Assembly (NCBI GenBank): GCA_037447655.1
Contig: JBBHKE010002776.1
Coordinates: 1 to 46,214, forward strand
DNA length: 46,214 bases
Direction: 5' to 3'
From: Zygnema cylindricum
Lineage: Eukaryota; Streptophyta; Zygnematophyceae; Zygnematales; Zygnemataceae
Both the position numbers and the translations under genes were made by a program. The notes under the pieces were generated by a model that ran no database searches, was not told the origin of the DNA, and worked only from the letters and a program-made list of their open reading frames with translations. Shown here in pieces: positions 1-10,883 of this stretch (position 1 is the first letter of the stretch; each line of letters opens with the position of its first letter).

Positions 1-102
1 GATGGCGTACTTCCATTTTGTACGGTACTAAAAAATTAACCCTAAATAGAGTAAAGAAAAAAATAGAATGAACTACGCTAATGGAGAATAAAAAAAAAAA
101 AG

Positions 103-330
103 CGGGACGGAATTAGCGTACACAACGCTAATAGCGATTGGCGGTGTAGTTTATGTGATAGAGCTGTTTCAACTATGAAGTTTACTCTAATTTATTTAAG
201 TACTCTAATTTGGCACGCTAATATCCTCTACATTCGTACAGAATTTGGCAAAACGTACAGTTTATCGTCACTATGACGTTTGCACTACGCGGTTTGTTAA
301 AACGCAGTTACATGATAACGGCCTGTATTA
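103..330 (+). repeat. Family A MITE fragment
   Basis: From about 150 the sequence follows the element at 6238-6737 in the same orientation: the TGTGATAGAG block, the TACTCTAATTTGGCA block and the ACGCAGTTACATGATAA block occur in the same order. It stops at 330, where another family A copy begins in the opposite orientation. It reads as an older copy cut by a later insertion. The left edge near 103-150 (AATAGCGATTGGCGGTGTAG) is a terminus-like sequence. No coding potential is seen. Confidence 0.55.
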
Positions 331-741
331 CACCGCGAATCGTAATTAGAGTAAATTACTCTAATTCGGTCGCTCGAAATTTCGACTCTATCACATGAAA
401 TAGAGTAAATGATTCTAATTTTTTCATTATTCTATTTAAGTTAAAGTGTAATTATCGTTTTTAATTCTAATATAGGTTCGTTTTAAATAGTGTGGAGTAC
501 GGACGACCTCATACCGTACAAAATTTAAGTAAAAAAGGATTTAATACAGGTCGTTATCATGTAACTGCGTTTTAACAAACCACGTAGTGCAAACGTCAGT
601 GACGACAAAATGTACGTTTTGCCAGATTCTGTACGAATACCTTATTTACAATAGAGAATATTAGCGTGCCAAATTACTCTATTTTTTTTTTTTAGTTTTT
701 GTACTCTAATTTTTTCATTACTCTAATTACGATTCGCAGTG
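331..741 (-). mobile_element. Family A MITE, TA-flanked
   Basis: The ends CACCGCGAATCG and CGATTCGCAGTG are inverted repeats, each flanked by TA (329-330 and 742-743). The interior matches the reverse complement of 6238-6737 over most of its length, with about 90 bp missing near one end. TA target sites are typical of the Tc1/mariner group. No transposase is present, so this is non-autonomous. Confidence 0.75.
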
Positions 742-982
742 TACTATACTGTTTTTAAACGGACGGTGCGAAAAAGTGATATTCCTGTTTCGAGTTTTTT
801 TCGGTTGAAACCATATGCGTGGTTCACACTTGAAAAAGGGGAAAACGGATGTCGTGAATTTTGGTATTCGTACGCCAAAATTCATAAAACATTAAAATGA
901 CAAAAAACGCAGCGATGACGGTCGAGACGGTAGGTTTCGACCGTTTTGGAGCGTAGCGGCGGACAAAATATGTAGTTTTATG
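742..982. other. No gene; fragment shared with 7540-7580
   Basis: No coding region is seen. A block near 806-838 (GTGGTTCACACTTGA followed by a GGGGAAAACGG motif) recurs as its reverse complement near 7540-7580, so this is a further dispersed repeat fragment. Confidence 0.5.
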
Positions 983-1285
983 CATAGTTCAAAAGTAGGC
1001 GTTTTTATGGTAGGCCTTTGGTCGGCACCTTTATCGTAAGTTGTGTTATGCGCTTTTCATGTGATCTTTTTAGATCGCTACTTTGATCAACGACCGTCCG
1101 ATCGTCCGAATCTGACGGTGTAAATTTTTTTTTGTCTGAATGTTTTAATTGGTCCAATTTTTCGTCCGAATGTTTAAATTGGTCCGAATAGGTTCTAATA
1201 CAATATGGGTCTTAATGTCATATTGTATGTTTTGCATACAATAGGCATATTGTATGGGCCTACTTTCACCTACTTCTGAACTATG
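983..1285 (+). mobile_element. Family C hAT-like MITE, internally deleted
   Basis: It starts CATAGTTCAAAAGTAGG and ends with the inverted form (CCTACTTCTGAACTATG at the far end). The interior shares the GATCGCTACTTTGATCA block and the AATATGGGTCTTAA/CATATTGTATG block with the 546-bp copy at 32185-32730, but it is only 303 bp long. The flanking octamers GTTTTATG and GATCTATG agree at 6 of 8 positions, which fits an old 8-bp target duplication. Confidence 0.75.
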
Positions 1286-1559
1286 GATCTATGCGTCAAA
1301 ACTCGGCAACTGCGCATAGTAAACGGTAATTGCCGTCCGCCATCGGACATCCTGTTCGGAATACACTTTTTCGTTTTTGAATAATTACGAAAACAAAGCG
1401 CATGGACGTGAACTGTACAATAATTCATTCCCTCGCAAACTTGTGAACAAACTAGAGGACCAATCCGATAAGAGAACATGTAATGTAAAAAAAAAAAAAA
1501 AACACCCATGGAAAAAAAGGGTACGTATGCATATCTCCTATTAGTAAAGTGCTTACTCT
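1286..1559. other. No gene seen
   Basis: AT-rich spacer with a 17-base A run ending near 1501. Open frames here are short, without codon structure, and carry homopolymers. I see no gene. Confidence 0.5.
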
Positions 1560-2456
1560 ATATATTTAGTATTACTATCCTTTGTAGTCTGCATAATTAG
1601 GGTATTTCGCATGTGCAAAAGTTACAGTTATTTTCTGTTGTTTTCCTCCATAACTTAGAAAAAAACGAGAAAATTTGCAGCCGTACTAGAAAATTGAAAT
1701 TATCGCCGTACAAGTTGAGTTTCCTTGAAATTTTACAAAAACTGTAGTTTGTCGTCTATTTTAAATAAAGTTCCATGAGGTGAGCGAATAGGCAGATGCT
1801 ATTGCAAGTGTCGATTTTTTTTTATAATTTTTGTGCCTGTAGTACCAAAATAAAAACCAACTGCACGTTTCCAACCTGTGCGTGACTTTTTTTCCGTGCG
1901 TTATTTTCCGTACAAGGGCCATGGAGGGGGTCTCGACCAACGGACGCCATTTCGCAAAAGCGAAGTCCATGAAAGCGCCTCTCTCTCTCCCGCTCCCACT
2001 ACGACGTCTATCTCACAATTCTTGCAATGAAACACGTCAATAATGGTATCGAATGAAAGATCTATAAAAATGATTTTTTTTACTATGTTTTGGCGTATTT
2101 TGATGGCAAGTAGAGTGAGAAAAGACTAAAAAACAAATTCGGGAAACCATGGCGGAATTTTATAATTTGTGACGTCGACGATGTCATAATTTGAGCATGA
2201 CGTCAATATGTCACAAATTACAATGTCACAAGTAGCTAGGCGCCTACAACCGTCGCTATTTTGTAAACGTCATCAATTGTCGCGAGTTTTGTAGTCGTGT
2301 ACAAATGTCACAAATTACACCCGCGTCTACATCCGTCACAATATAAAGTAGCGACTTCATTTCTTTACATACGAATGCTCTGAAAGTAGTACGGAGAATC
2401 TTCGATAAGAACAAAGTTACAAAACTAAAGTTTCGGTTACATGCGGCAGTACCCTT
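1560..2456 (+). repeat. Family E element, right part (truncated)
   Basis: The block parallels 22885-24517: the CATAACTTAG-type region, ATAAAGTTCCATGA.GTGAGCGAATA, CCATGGCGG/CCATGGCGA, then the TGTGACGTCGACG, CGTCGCTATTTTGTAAACGTC and GGAGAATCTTCG blocks in order. It ends in GGTTACATGCGGCAGTACCC, a decayed form of the family E terminus. The left terminus is missing. No transposase frame is seen. A short TC tract lies at 1980-1990. Confidence 0.65.
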
Positions 2457-4368
2457 ATGATTATTATTAGGATTAGTACAATTATTAGTAATGTAAAATT
2501 AGATTTAGGACGGTAATTAGTAATGCATAATAAGTAATAGTACAGTTATTAGTAAGAATAATTAATATTTGTGCAGTTATAAGTATTTATAATAAGTATT
2601 ATTACAACTATTAGTCTGTATACTTAATATGAGTAAAGTTATGAGTCTGTATAATCAGTATCGGTACACTTATTTGTCGGTATAATTAGGATTCATAGAG
2701 TTATTAGTCTGTATAATTAGTGTTAGTACAATTAATAGTAATGTTTAATGAGTATTAGGACTTTCAATGTATTTTTTCTATGAGTTATTATACCAATTAA
2801 ATAATAATTGTACTACCACTAATTATACGGACTAATAACTGTAAAAATACTTATTATACAAAATGCACTTATACCAATTGCATGAACTAATAATGTGCTA
2901 ATACTAATTATACAGACAAAAACGATATTAATTGTACAGACTAATAACTATGCTAACACTAATAATGCATACTAAAAACTGTACTGATACGAATTGTACA
3001 GACTAGTAATTGTGTTAGTACTAATGATACAGACGAATAATATGACTAATACTAATTATACATTACTCAAAGCTGCTAATTATATATTACTAACCATTTT
3101 ACCAAAACTAATTCTACATTACTAATAACTGTACTAATATTAATTATACAACCTAACAACTATACAAATACTAATTATACAAACCAAAAATTGTGTTAGT
3201 ATTAATTTTACAAATAAATATCTGTAAGAATTATGATTATATAGTAATTGTCATGATACTAATTATACATAACTAAAAACTGTCACAATACTGATTATAC
3301 AGTGCCAGTAACTACACTAACACTAATTATATGGACTTATAACCGTACTAACACTAATTATACACACTAGTAACTGTGTTAATGCTAATTATACAAACTA
3401 GTAAGTGCAGTAGTACCAATGACACACTAAAACTAATTGTACAAACAACTAGGTTAACGAATAGTGATTATACAAACTACTAAAAGTACAACAATAATAA
3501 TACATAGTAAAACAATATTAATACATACTAGATACTGTGAAAAAAATATTATACAAACTAGCTGTACTTATACTAATGTTACAAAATATTAATCAAACCA
3601 ATAGTAATTTAATGCCAATTGTACTAACACTAATTATATAGACTAATAAATGTGTTATTATTAATATACAAACTAGTAACTGTACTAATACTGATTGTAC
3701 AAACGTACAAAATACTAATTGCACAAACATATAGATGTACTAATACTAATTATACATTACTCAAACTTGTGCTACTACTAATATACATTACTATGTGTGT
3801 ACTAACACTAATTATGCACACTAATAACTAATATACAAGCTGTGGTTTGCAGACTAGTAATTGTACTAACACTAATTATTTGTTGAATGATTTATTCTAA
3901 TAACTGTACTGCCACTAATTATAAAAACTGTAAATTGTACTAATACTAATTATATATGCTAATAAGCGTACCCGTACTAGTTATGCATACAAATAATTGT
4001 GCTAATACTTATTACACAAACTAATTATTGTACTAATATTGATTCTACATACTAATAACTGTACTTATACTATTTATACTAATTATAAAGACCAAAAACC
4101 GAGTTAATACTATTTATACGGACGAATAACTGTAGAAGCAATGATTATATAATGATTGTCCTGATACTAGTTATACAGTTTTAGAAGTGCACTAATACTA
4201 ATTATATAGGCTAATAATTGTGTTCACGCTAATTATACAAACTAATTATACAAATTAATAATTGTTTTAATACTAGTTATACAAACACTAATTGTTTAGA
4301 GTAATAACTGTGTTAATACCAATTATACAGACTAATAACAATACTAATACTCATTATACATTACTAGC
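2457..4368. repeat. Degenerate 35-37 bp minisatellite with a strand switch
   Basis: About 1.9 kb is made of divergent copies of a unit like ACTAATAACTGTACTAATAC followed by TAATTATACAG. Up to about 2770 the array reads as the reverse complement (ATTAGTCTGTATAATTAGT); after about 2800 it reads forward to 4368. It continues at 5276 after a family D insertion. Copies differ strongly from each other, so the array is old. There is no coding potential. Confidence 0.8.
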
Positions 4369-5275
4369 TAGTGTTGTGTATCGGTAAAAATTTTATCGCA
4401 ATAACACCGATGCCGATAGTTATCGGTTATCGAACGGTTAGAGGTCCCGATATATCTGTATTTTTTGTACTCTCTGTCCGGAGTACTTTCTATCCGGTAA
4501 ATTGAACGGATTATTTACTGGAAATGTACGGTTTTTTACGCGAAATGTAAAGACTTTGACCAAAAAATACGTTGCACTTTGTAGTACTTTCTGGCCGATT
4601 AACTGAACAAAAATTTTACGGGAACGTACGGCATTGTACCGACAAACTGATGATCATGGAACGGGAAAAGGACGGCGAACACAAAGTACAACGGACGTAA
4701 AAAAAACATTATGCGCGCCGCCGGAATCGAACGGACGACTTTCAATGAGAAAATACGAGCGGACGACCAGCGTGAGAGCCAACATCTCGGAATGGCTCTT
4801 TTGGCGGCTTATGCCAAAAAAGCCGACGGATTAACATGTGGCAGGTTTTTAGTGGATCCCAAGGAAGAAAGGGACAAAGCTATGGCGTCGGATGTGAAAG
4901 TTACATCGTTTTAACTGGAGCCGTACTAAAGTTGTACATAACTAATGCCGGCTACTGTACTTTCAGCTTGTACAAATGATCCGATTGGTAGGCACCTCAG
5001 TAGATAGGGGTTGTGAGTAAGGCGGCTCGGGGGAATAACACGTACAGTTGAGTGAACTTGTCGTACATTTATCTACACGGTCTGTCCATATATCGCCGAT
5101 AGTTATCGATATTGGTGTTATCCCAGATAATAACCGATGATAATAACCGATGAATATCGGTTACTTATCTGCGATAACACCGATAACGATATATCGTACC
5201 AATGTATCGATTATCGGCTACCCGAAAAAACGCCCATATCGGTTATCGGCAAAACCTTACCGATACACAACACTA
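4369..5275 (+). mobile_element. Family D element (about 0.9 kb) inserted in the minisatellite
   Basis: The terminal inverted repeats are TAGTGTTGTGTATCGGTAA and TTACCGATACACAACACTA, and subterminal DNA is crowded with ATCG/CGAT palindromic words (GATAACACCGAT, TATCGGTTATCG). A second copy lies at 24604-25489. The first bases TAGTG resemble hAT termini, but no clean 8-bp duplication is visible; TA flanks each end. The middle (4700-4910) is less AT-rich and conserved between copies, yet its reading frame is broken in the second copy. A minus-strand B-box-like GTTCGATTC lies at 4724-4732. Confidence 0.75.
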
Positions 5276-5440
5276 CTAATAACTGTAGTAACTCAAATTA
5301 TACAGACAAATTGTACTAATACCAATAACACAGACTAAAAACTGTACCAATACTAATTATACACACTTATAACTGTTCTAATACTAACTTTACAATAACT
5401 TTCTTAATACTTATTTTATACTAAAAACTGAACTGAAACT
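5276..5440. repeat. Minisatellite, continuation after the insertion
   Basis: The array of CTAATAACTGTACTAAT-type units resumes directly after the family D element and fades out near 5440, so the element split one original array. Confidence 0.75.
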
Positions 5441-5929
5441 AAGTTTTTTTTTCGGGCGCCTGAGGTTTTTTTTTCGGAATTGGTAATCGCAAAGACGATT
5501 TTTGCTGCGCGCAGGTAGTTGTCAGAAATTGTACATTTGAAGTACAATTAGGTACAGGCTACGTACCTTTAATTTCAGATCTGACGGTCAATCCGTCGAA
5601 CAACTTTGACTGGCGGAATATTGTACCGGCGGTTAAAAAAGTGTCGCGCTTGCAAACGTCGACCGTCATAAAAAAAAAAAATCACACGGTCGGCGCAGGT
5701 TTACTGTAACCAAACTGCGGCAGCCACATATAAATAAAATGGCTGCGCGCAGATAGTTTACTGCAAAAATGAAATCAACTCGCGAACCGTTACATTGAAC
5801 TTGGACACATATTAAAGGACGACTTACAACATGTGTAAACTCGCACGAAACCAAATAAACTTCGTACAAAATAAAAATGCGTACCCGACTACCCGCGTGC
5901 AAATATCGATGAAACTAAAATGACACGTC

Positions 5930-5952
5930 GTCACGTCCACGGTGGACGTGAC
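5930..5952. repeat. Perfect palindrome at the centre of the foldback
   Basis: GTCACGTCCAC, one central G, then its exact reverse complement GTGGACGTGAC. It sits within the spacer of the foldback element and contains two ACGT cores. Confidence 0.85.
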
Positions 5953-6237
5953 AACGAGTTGATTTCATTTTTGCGGCTAACGTGAAGTGATAAACTACCT
6001 GCGCGCAGCCATTTTATTTATATGTGGCTGCCGCAGTTTGGTTACAGTAAACCTGCGCCGGCCGTGTGAATTTTTTTTTTTTTATGACGGTCGACGTTTG
6101 CAAGCGCGACACTTTTTTAACCGCCGGTACAATATTCCGCCAGTCAAAGTTGTTCGACGGATTGACCGTCAGATCTGAAATTAAAGTTACGTAGCTTGTA
6201 CGAAATTGTACTTCAAATGTACAATTTCTGACAACTA

Positions 6238-6737
6238 CACCGCGCATCGTAATAGAGTAATGAAAAAATTAGAGTAAAAAAAGAGAAAAAAATAATTAGA
6301 GTAGTTTACTCTAATTTATGTGATAGAACTGTTTCAAAAAGGAATTTACTCTAATTTATGCGGTGTACTCTAATTTGGCAAGCTAATATCCTCTACCGTA
6401 AATAAGGTATTTGTACAGAATCTGACAAAACGTACAGTTTATCGTCACTATGACGTTTGCACTACGCGGCTTGTTAAAACGCAGTTACATGATAATGGCC
6501 TGTATTAAATCATTATTTGTACTTTTTTTCTTATAAAAGTACAATTTTGCACGGTCGGACGCCGTCCGTACTCCACACTATTTAAAACGAACATATATTA
6601 GAATTAAAAACGTTAATTAAGCCTTACCTTAAATAGCATAATGAAAAAATTAGAATCATTTTCACTATTTGATGTGATAGAGTCGAAATTTCGAACGACC
6701 GAATTAGAGTAATTTACTCTAATTACGATGCGCGGTG
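6238..6737 (+). mobile_element. Family A MITE nested in the foldback right arm
   Basis: It starts CACCGCGCATCG and ends CGATGCGCGGTG, with TA on each side (6236-6237 and 6738-6739). The left arm keeps the unoccupied site as AGGTAGTT, with a single TA at 5516-5517. Comparing the arms shows this 500-bp unit was added with duplication of TA only. Repeated ACTCTAAT words fill the interior. It is non-autonomous, of the Tc1/mariner type by target site. Confidence 0.9.
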
Positions 6738-6937
6738 TACCTGCGCGCAGCAAAAATCGTCTCTGCGATTAGCAATTCCCTTTTTTTTTGGGCATGTTCT
6801 AAGTTCCTCCGGGGTTATTTTCGGTCTGTACAAACGCTTGCGTGGCAGTACAGTTTGATTTGGAAGGCTTCGTACATATCATGTCGGCAAAGCGTTTACT
6901 TTTCGTACGGACAAGTGGCTCAAATCACGACACGCTA

Positions 6938-7477
6938 CACCGCGCATCGTTATTAGTGTCAAAGTTTAAATAGTGTGGAAGTAAATATACCGTCATTGAC
7001 GCTAATTAATATATATATATATATATATTTTTTAAAAAGGTGTATTCTAATTTCGGCGTTTTTGCTAATTTGGGAACAGCAAAAATGGAATATTCGTTGT
7101 ACAATTATATACATTAATATATGTATCCGTACAAAATATAAAAATCGTACGCCGTCATGAAATTTAAATATCCGTACATGTAAGACTAATTTACGTGTCA
7201 GAAACAATCCCGTTTTTTTAGCGCACGATCCTATGCGTGCGCGTCTGATTTAACTCATTTTTTGTAAATTTTCAGTTGAAAAGGTACATTTAGGTACGGT
7301 CTGACATCGACCGTACACCACACTATTTAGATAATATTGTAATTCGTCCTTTACGCTATTTTGTACGGTACCTTAATTAACGTCAAGGAAAAATTAAAAT
7401 CATGTATCCTATTTGAGGAAAAAAAACAAAAATTTAAGAACCCAAATTAGTGTCGTTACTAATAACGATGCGCGGTG
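6938..7477 (+). mobile_element. Family A-type MITE, 540 bp
   Basis: The exact 20-bp inverted ends are CACCGCGCATCGTTATTAGT and its complement, flanked by TA at 6936-6937 and 7478-7479. The interior includes an (AT)n run at about 7009-7028 and a TTTAAATAGTGTGG motif also seen in other copies. A shorter relative lies at 40576-40791. No coding region. Confidence 0.85.
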
Positions 7478-9330
7478 TAGTTGACGAAGGCTAGCGTCAC
7501 GTGCCAGTTCACGGAGGACAAAAAAAAGTACCGTTTTCATACCATACCGTTTTCCCCTTTATCAAGTGTGAACCACGCAATAGAAATAGTTTGAGCAACA
7601 CTATTTAGTATTTACAGAAGTGTACTAAGCTTTGCCACGTCTCCCTGTAATAAATTATTATAGCATATTCTAATTTTCACATTAAAGTAATCCCAGAAAT
7701 CCTTAGCGCGAATAACGGTTGACGGCATACGGGAGTTACGGGCATTTACTCCAGTAATTCTCGCTCGCTTAAATACCCTGTTAAGCAAAAAACCTGGTTT
7801 GTCCGAGCCGTGACGCACTGTCACGTACGGCAGAACTGGCAGTACACACTAAAAGAGGCGGTGGCTGGGAGCAAATAGGACAAGACAGAGTAGAAAAAAG
7901 AAAGGCAAAAAGACAGGAGAAGAAAAGACAAGAACAGGGAAAAGGACAGGTATGGAAAAAAAGGACAGGTCAGTGGAAGTGAATCTGCCGTTACTGGCGG
8001 TCCGTTAATTTTCATTTCCGTACAGCGCAGGAATTCCGACAAAATTCGGAAGAAAGCTGGTATTTCGGATTTTCCTAAATTCGGAAGAAAAAGAGGGATT
8101 TTCCTGCACCTTGTAATTTTTTTGAACTCTGGTGAAAATTTTGTACCGAAGGTGTTTTTTCGTTTTTTATTTTGTTGTTATTGTGTCCAATAGTAGGATA
8201 GCTGCCGTCTCGGGCAGGACCAAGAGGATAAGAAGGCGAAGCCTTGCAATGGTAAAAAATACTGGAGAGAGTAACCAATCAAAGGAATCAAATGTATCCA
8301 CTCCCGAGCCACGATAACGCGAGGAGAGTCTATAGTTTGTTTGTTGTTGTTAGGTTATCTTTTACAATTCAAGGGTAAACCAGCAATAGTGTTCTCCGGA
8401 TAGATTTTTGACGAGGATAGTTTTCAAAATTAGGGTATCCCACAACCGCTGAAAAAAATCAAAAATGCTTATGCTTGTAAGTTACCACAACACAAAAGAC
8501 CTACCTAAAGGTGGTGGACTAGGAAAAACAATAATATATTATGCTCTCGCTTCAACAATCAATGTAATTGGGCAAAATATGTTTTATGCCTGGTTTAACA
8601 GACACCTTGGAAATCTTTTTTTTTTCATCATCTGATAAAAAAGGAGAATAAAATTGATTAAGGGAGAAAAAAACAATGCAAAAGAACCTAAGGTGATTCG
8701 AAACTTGACGATGGGAGTGGACAAAAAACTTACAGAAGCAAACAAAAACAGAAAGAATTGCTCGAGAAACATTGAAAAAAATATTCACGAAGATTGGGTG
8801 TTTATCAGAGATAAAAGAGTATAAACTCAAGAATAATCCAATGGCGCATAATTTTATTAAAAAAATACATGTTTTCCTAATTTTAGGTCAAACATCGTTT
8901 GAAAAGCTCTGAAAAACGAAATAAGGGATGTGTAACAAAATTTGGTCCTTCAAAAAATACTAAACTAACTTTTGAAAATTTTACATTTTTAATGTGCTAA
9001 AAACAATAGGGGGGCCTAAAGGGTGAAAGGAAATGTTCCTATGGACAGTGACACTTTTGCCTACATCTACCAAAAAGTTAAAAAAAAAAAAAAAAAAAAA
9101 ATTGTGGGCGAAAGAATGATGACGAGAGCAAAATAATTTAGTGTTGGCGATGTTTTTTTGAGTTTGAAGTAGGAATGAAAGAAGATCCTGCAAAACAAAG
9201 ATGATAGAATGGCACGATATTTAGTAATGGTCACAATACTTATTCAAGATAAAAAGTGTCCAAATTGATGGGATAATTAGTGCCATGTCAAGGACATATA
9301 AGACCTCAATGTCCCTTAATGTTCAATCTC
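7478..9330. other. No gene recognised; AT-rich intergenic DNA
   Basis: Frames here are short, interrupted and rich in Lys/Phe from A/T runs. 7870-7970 is a purine-rich stretch, and a run of about 23 A follows near 9078-9100. I found no exon-like frame with credible splice sites and no clear terminal repeats. Confidence 0.5.
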
Positions 9331-9334
9331 TAAT

Positions 9335-9597
9335 CTCCAACATCCAATGTCCAATGTCCAATAAAATTGTCTAATGTCTAATAATGTCCGATAATGTCCA
9401 ATGTCCAACGTCTAGTGTCCAATATCTGATGTCCAATGTCCAATGGCTAATGCTTAATGTCCAGCAATCTCCAATGTCTAATGGCTAATGCCTAATGTCC
9501 AACAGTGTCCAATGTCCAATGGCTAATGCCTAATGTCCCGTAATGTCCAATGTCCAATGGCTAATGCCTAATGTCCAACATTGTCCAATGTCCCATG
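9335..9597. repeat. 38-bp minisatellite built from AATGTCC words
   Basis: At least three consecutive 38-bp units of the form AATGTCCAATGGCTAATGCC plus TAATGTCC and a variable AACAGTGTCC end occur at about 9480-9597, preceded by looser AATGTCC/CAATGTC copies from 9335. A few TTGGACATT words of the same kind (the complement) occur in an intron near 45725-45760. Confidence 0.85.
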
Positions 9598-9941
9598 CCA
9601 ATTATTACAATTCCAACATTCAATGTGGATGAGAAACTCACCAACATTTAAGTTTCCTCCATCTGTCGCCAAGTTCCAGTGTCAACCTCGTCAGCCGTCG
9701 ATGCCACAGGCACTCCCATCATTTCCCTGTCATTTATGCAACATTCTGCACTCTACTACTCCATACTACTCGATACGAGGTGCCGATCGAGGGGCTTCTC
9801 TCTTCATACTTTCCACATGTTACACTGTACTGCGCTTTCTAATTCGCCTACATTTGCTTTTGCACAAGTTCCTTCGCTGAAAAAAAAGTTTGCTGAGAGA
9901 TTCCCCTCCCTGGCTCTAAATAAATATGCACAGAAATAATA
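9598..9941. other. 3' flank of the zinc-ribbon gene
   Basis: No separate gene is seen. On the minus strand this lies downstream of the stop at 9942-9944 and so includes its 3' untranslated region. An AAATAAATATG word is present near 9918 on the plus strand, but no minus-strand AATAAA could be fixed as the signal. Confidence 0.4.
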
Positions 9942-10883
9942 CTACAATGTTGTAATGACTTGTGCATTCCCCTGGGGAACTCCGAAACTGACTTTATTAT
10001 ACTCCCCCTGCGCCTCCCAACCCAACTTTTTTGCTTTTGCCGCCCAATTTTCCAAAGCAGATTTCCATTCCTGTTCCTGTTTCGCGTCCACAACTTTATG
10101 GCGGGAATTCCTTATCGCCATAGCCGACTGCAAAACCTGCTCCGGCACATTCACTCCTACCGCCCTTAACTCCGACGGATACGACGAAATAGTATCAATT
10201 ATGTATCCCTGCGGGTCCGTCACCATCTCCGCGGCTCCCCATACTGAAATATCCAAACAGTGGCCGGGCGGCTGGAAGATTTTGGCGGCGGAATTTAAAA
10301 ACGCGTAACTGAAACTGCAAGTTAGGGTTTGGATTCCCGCGGAATTGCGGACATGTGTCACGCGCATGGGAGGAATCACGGCGGCGCATCCGACGGCTTC
10401 AGGGAACAGTACGGACGCGCCAAATCCGCGGCGCGGTTCGACGGATTGAAATTTGCAAAGGGAATCGAGTTCGGATTTGCGCCAAATGACACGCGTCACG
10501 GTTTGAGAGGTGGAAGTCGAAGCGGAATCTTCGTCTTGTTTTGTCTTTTTCGAATGCGCGTCCGACGCGGTTCGGTACAATTGATGCGACGACCGCGTCG
10601 GTTGAGATTCGCGACCGAACTTTGAGAAAAGCGCGTCAAATACTTCAAGCGGAACGTTGTGTTCGTTCCAAGAGACGACGCCCGAGGGAGAGGGACTCAG
10701 CGCTTTTGCCAGGTGGCGGCGGAGAGAGAGCATGAATGGATACGCGTTGACTTCCGCCACGTAGCGGAAATCCTTCCGACAGCGCGAGCAGCAGCTCTGC
10801 TTCGGAATTCGCTCTTTTCCGCAGTTTGAGCAGAACCCGGGGGCCTGCGGGGAAGATCCGGGCGAAGTTTCGGAAGGCGCCAT
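9942..10883 (-). CDS. Unrecognised 313-residue protein with an N-terminal zinc ribbon
   Basis: A single uninterrupted frame starts at an ATG (10881-10883) within CCATGG in sense orientation reading GCCATGG, and ends with TAG. Near the N terminus are two CxxC pairs (Cys18-Cys21 and Cys32-Cys35, separated by ten residues, with an extra Cys31), a zinc-ribbon arrangement. A low-complexity Ser/Thr/Asp/Lys segment follows (about 105-130). The C-terminal half (about 135-300) is mixed hydrophobic/charged without membrane segments and looks globular, with a Lys/Trp-rich helix around 267-290. The gene is markedly more GC-rich than its surroundings. No intron is evident. I do not recognise the family, so the function is unknown. 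Zinc ribbons of this kind are common in nucleic-acid-associated and zinc-dependent scaffold proteins, but that does not settle the role here. Codon-like composition over the whole frame and the long open length in a DNA full of stops argue that it is real. Confidence 0.7.
   Translation of the reverse strand: MAPSETSPGSSPQAPGFCSNCGKERIPKQSCCSRCRKDFRYVAEVNAYPFMLSLRRHLAKALSPSPSGVVSWNEHNVPLEVFDALFSKFGRESQPTRSSHQLYRTASDAHSKKTKQDEDSASTSTSQTVTRVIWRKSELDSLCKFQSVEPRRGFGASVLFPEAVGCAAVIPPMRVTHVRNSAGIQTLTCSFSYAFLNSAAKIFQPPGHCLDISVWGAAEMVTDPQGYIIDTISSYPSELRAVGVNVPEQVLQSAMAIRNSRHKVVDAKQEQEWKSALENWAAKAKKLGWEAQGEYNKVSFGVPQGNAQVITTL

Larger units (their letters stand above)
5478..6790. mobile_element. Long foldback (inverted-repeat) element
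   Basis: The left arm (about 5478-5757) and right arm (about 5992-6790, minus the insert at 6238-6737) are near-identical reverse complements, about 97 percent by eye over 240 bp, including shared T/A runs. A spacer of about 235 bp separates them and contains a second inverted pair (5766-5783 with 5955-5972) and an exact palindrome at 5930-5952. The arms would fold into a very long hairpin. No protein is encoded. This resembles foldback transposons or a recent inverted duplication. Confidence 0.75.

Noticed and set aside
4634-4914. Possible transposase fragment in the first family D copy
   Set aside because: The second copy has frame-changing differences in the same block and no family resemblance could be recognised, so it was not called a gene.
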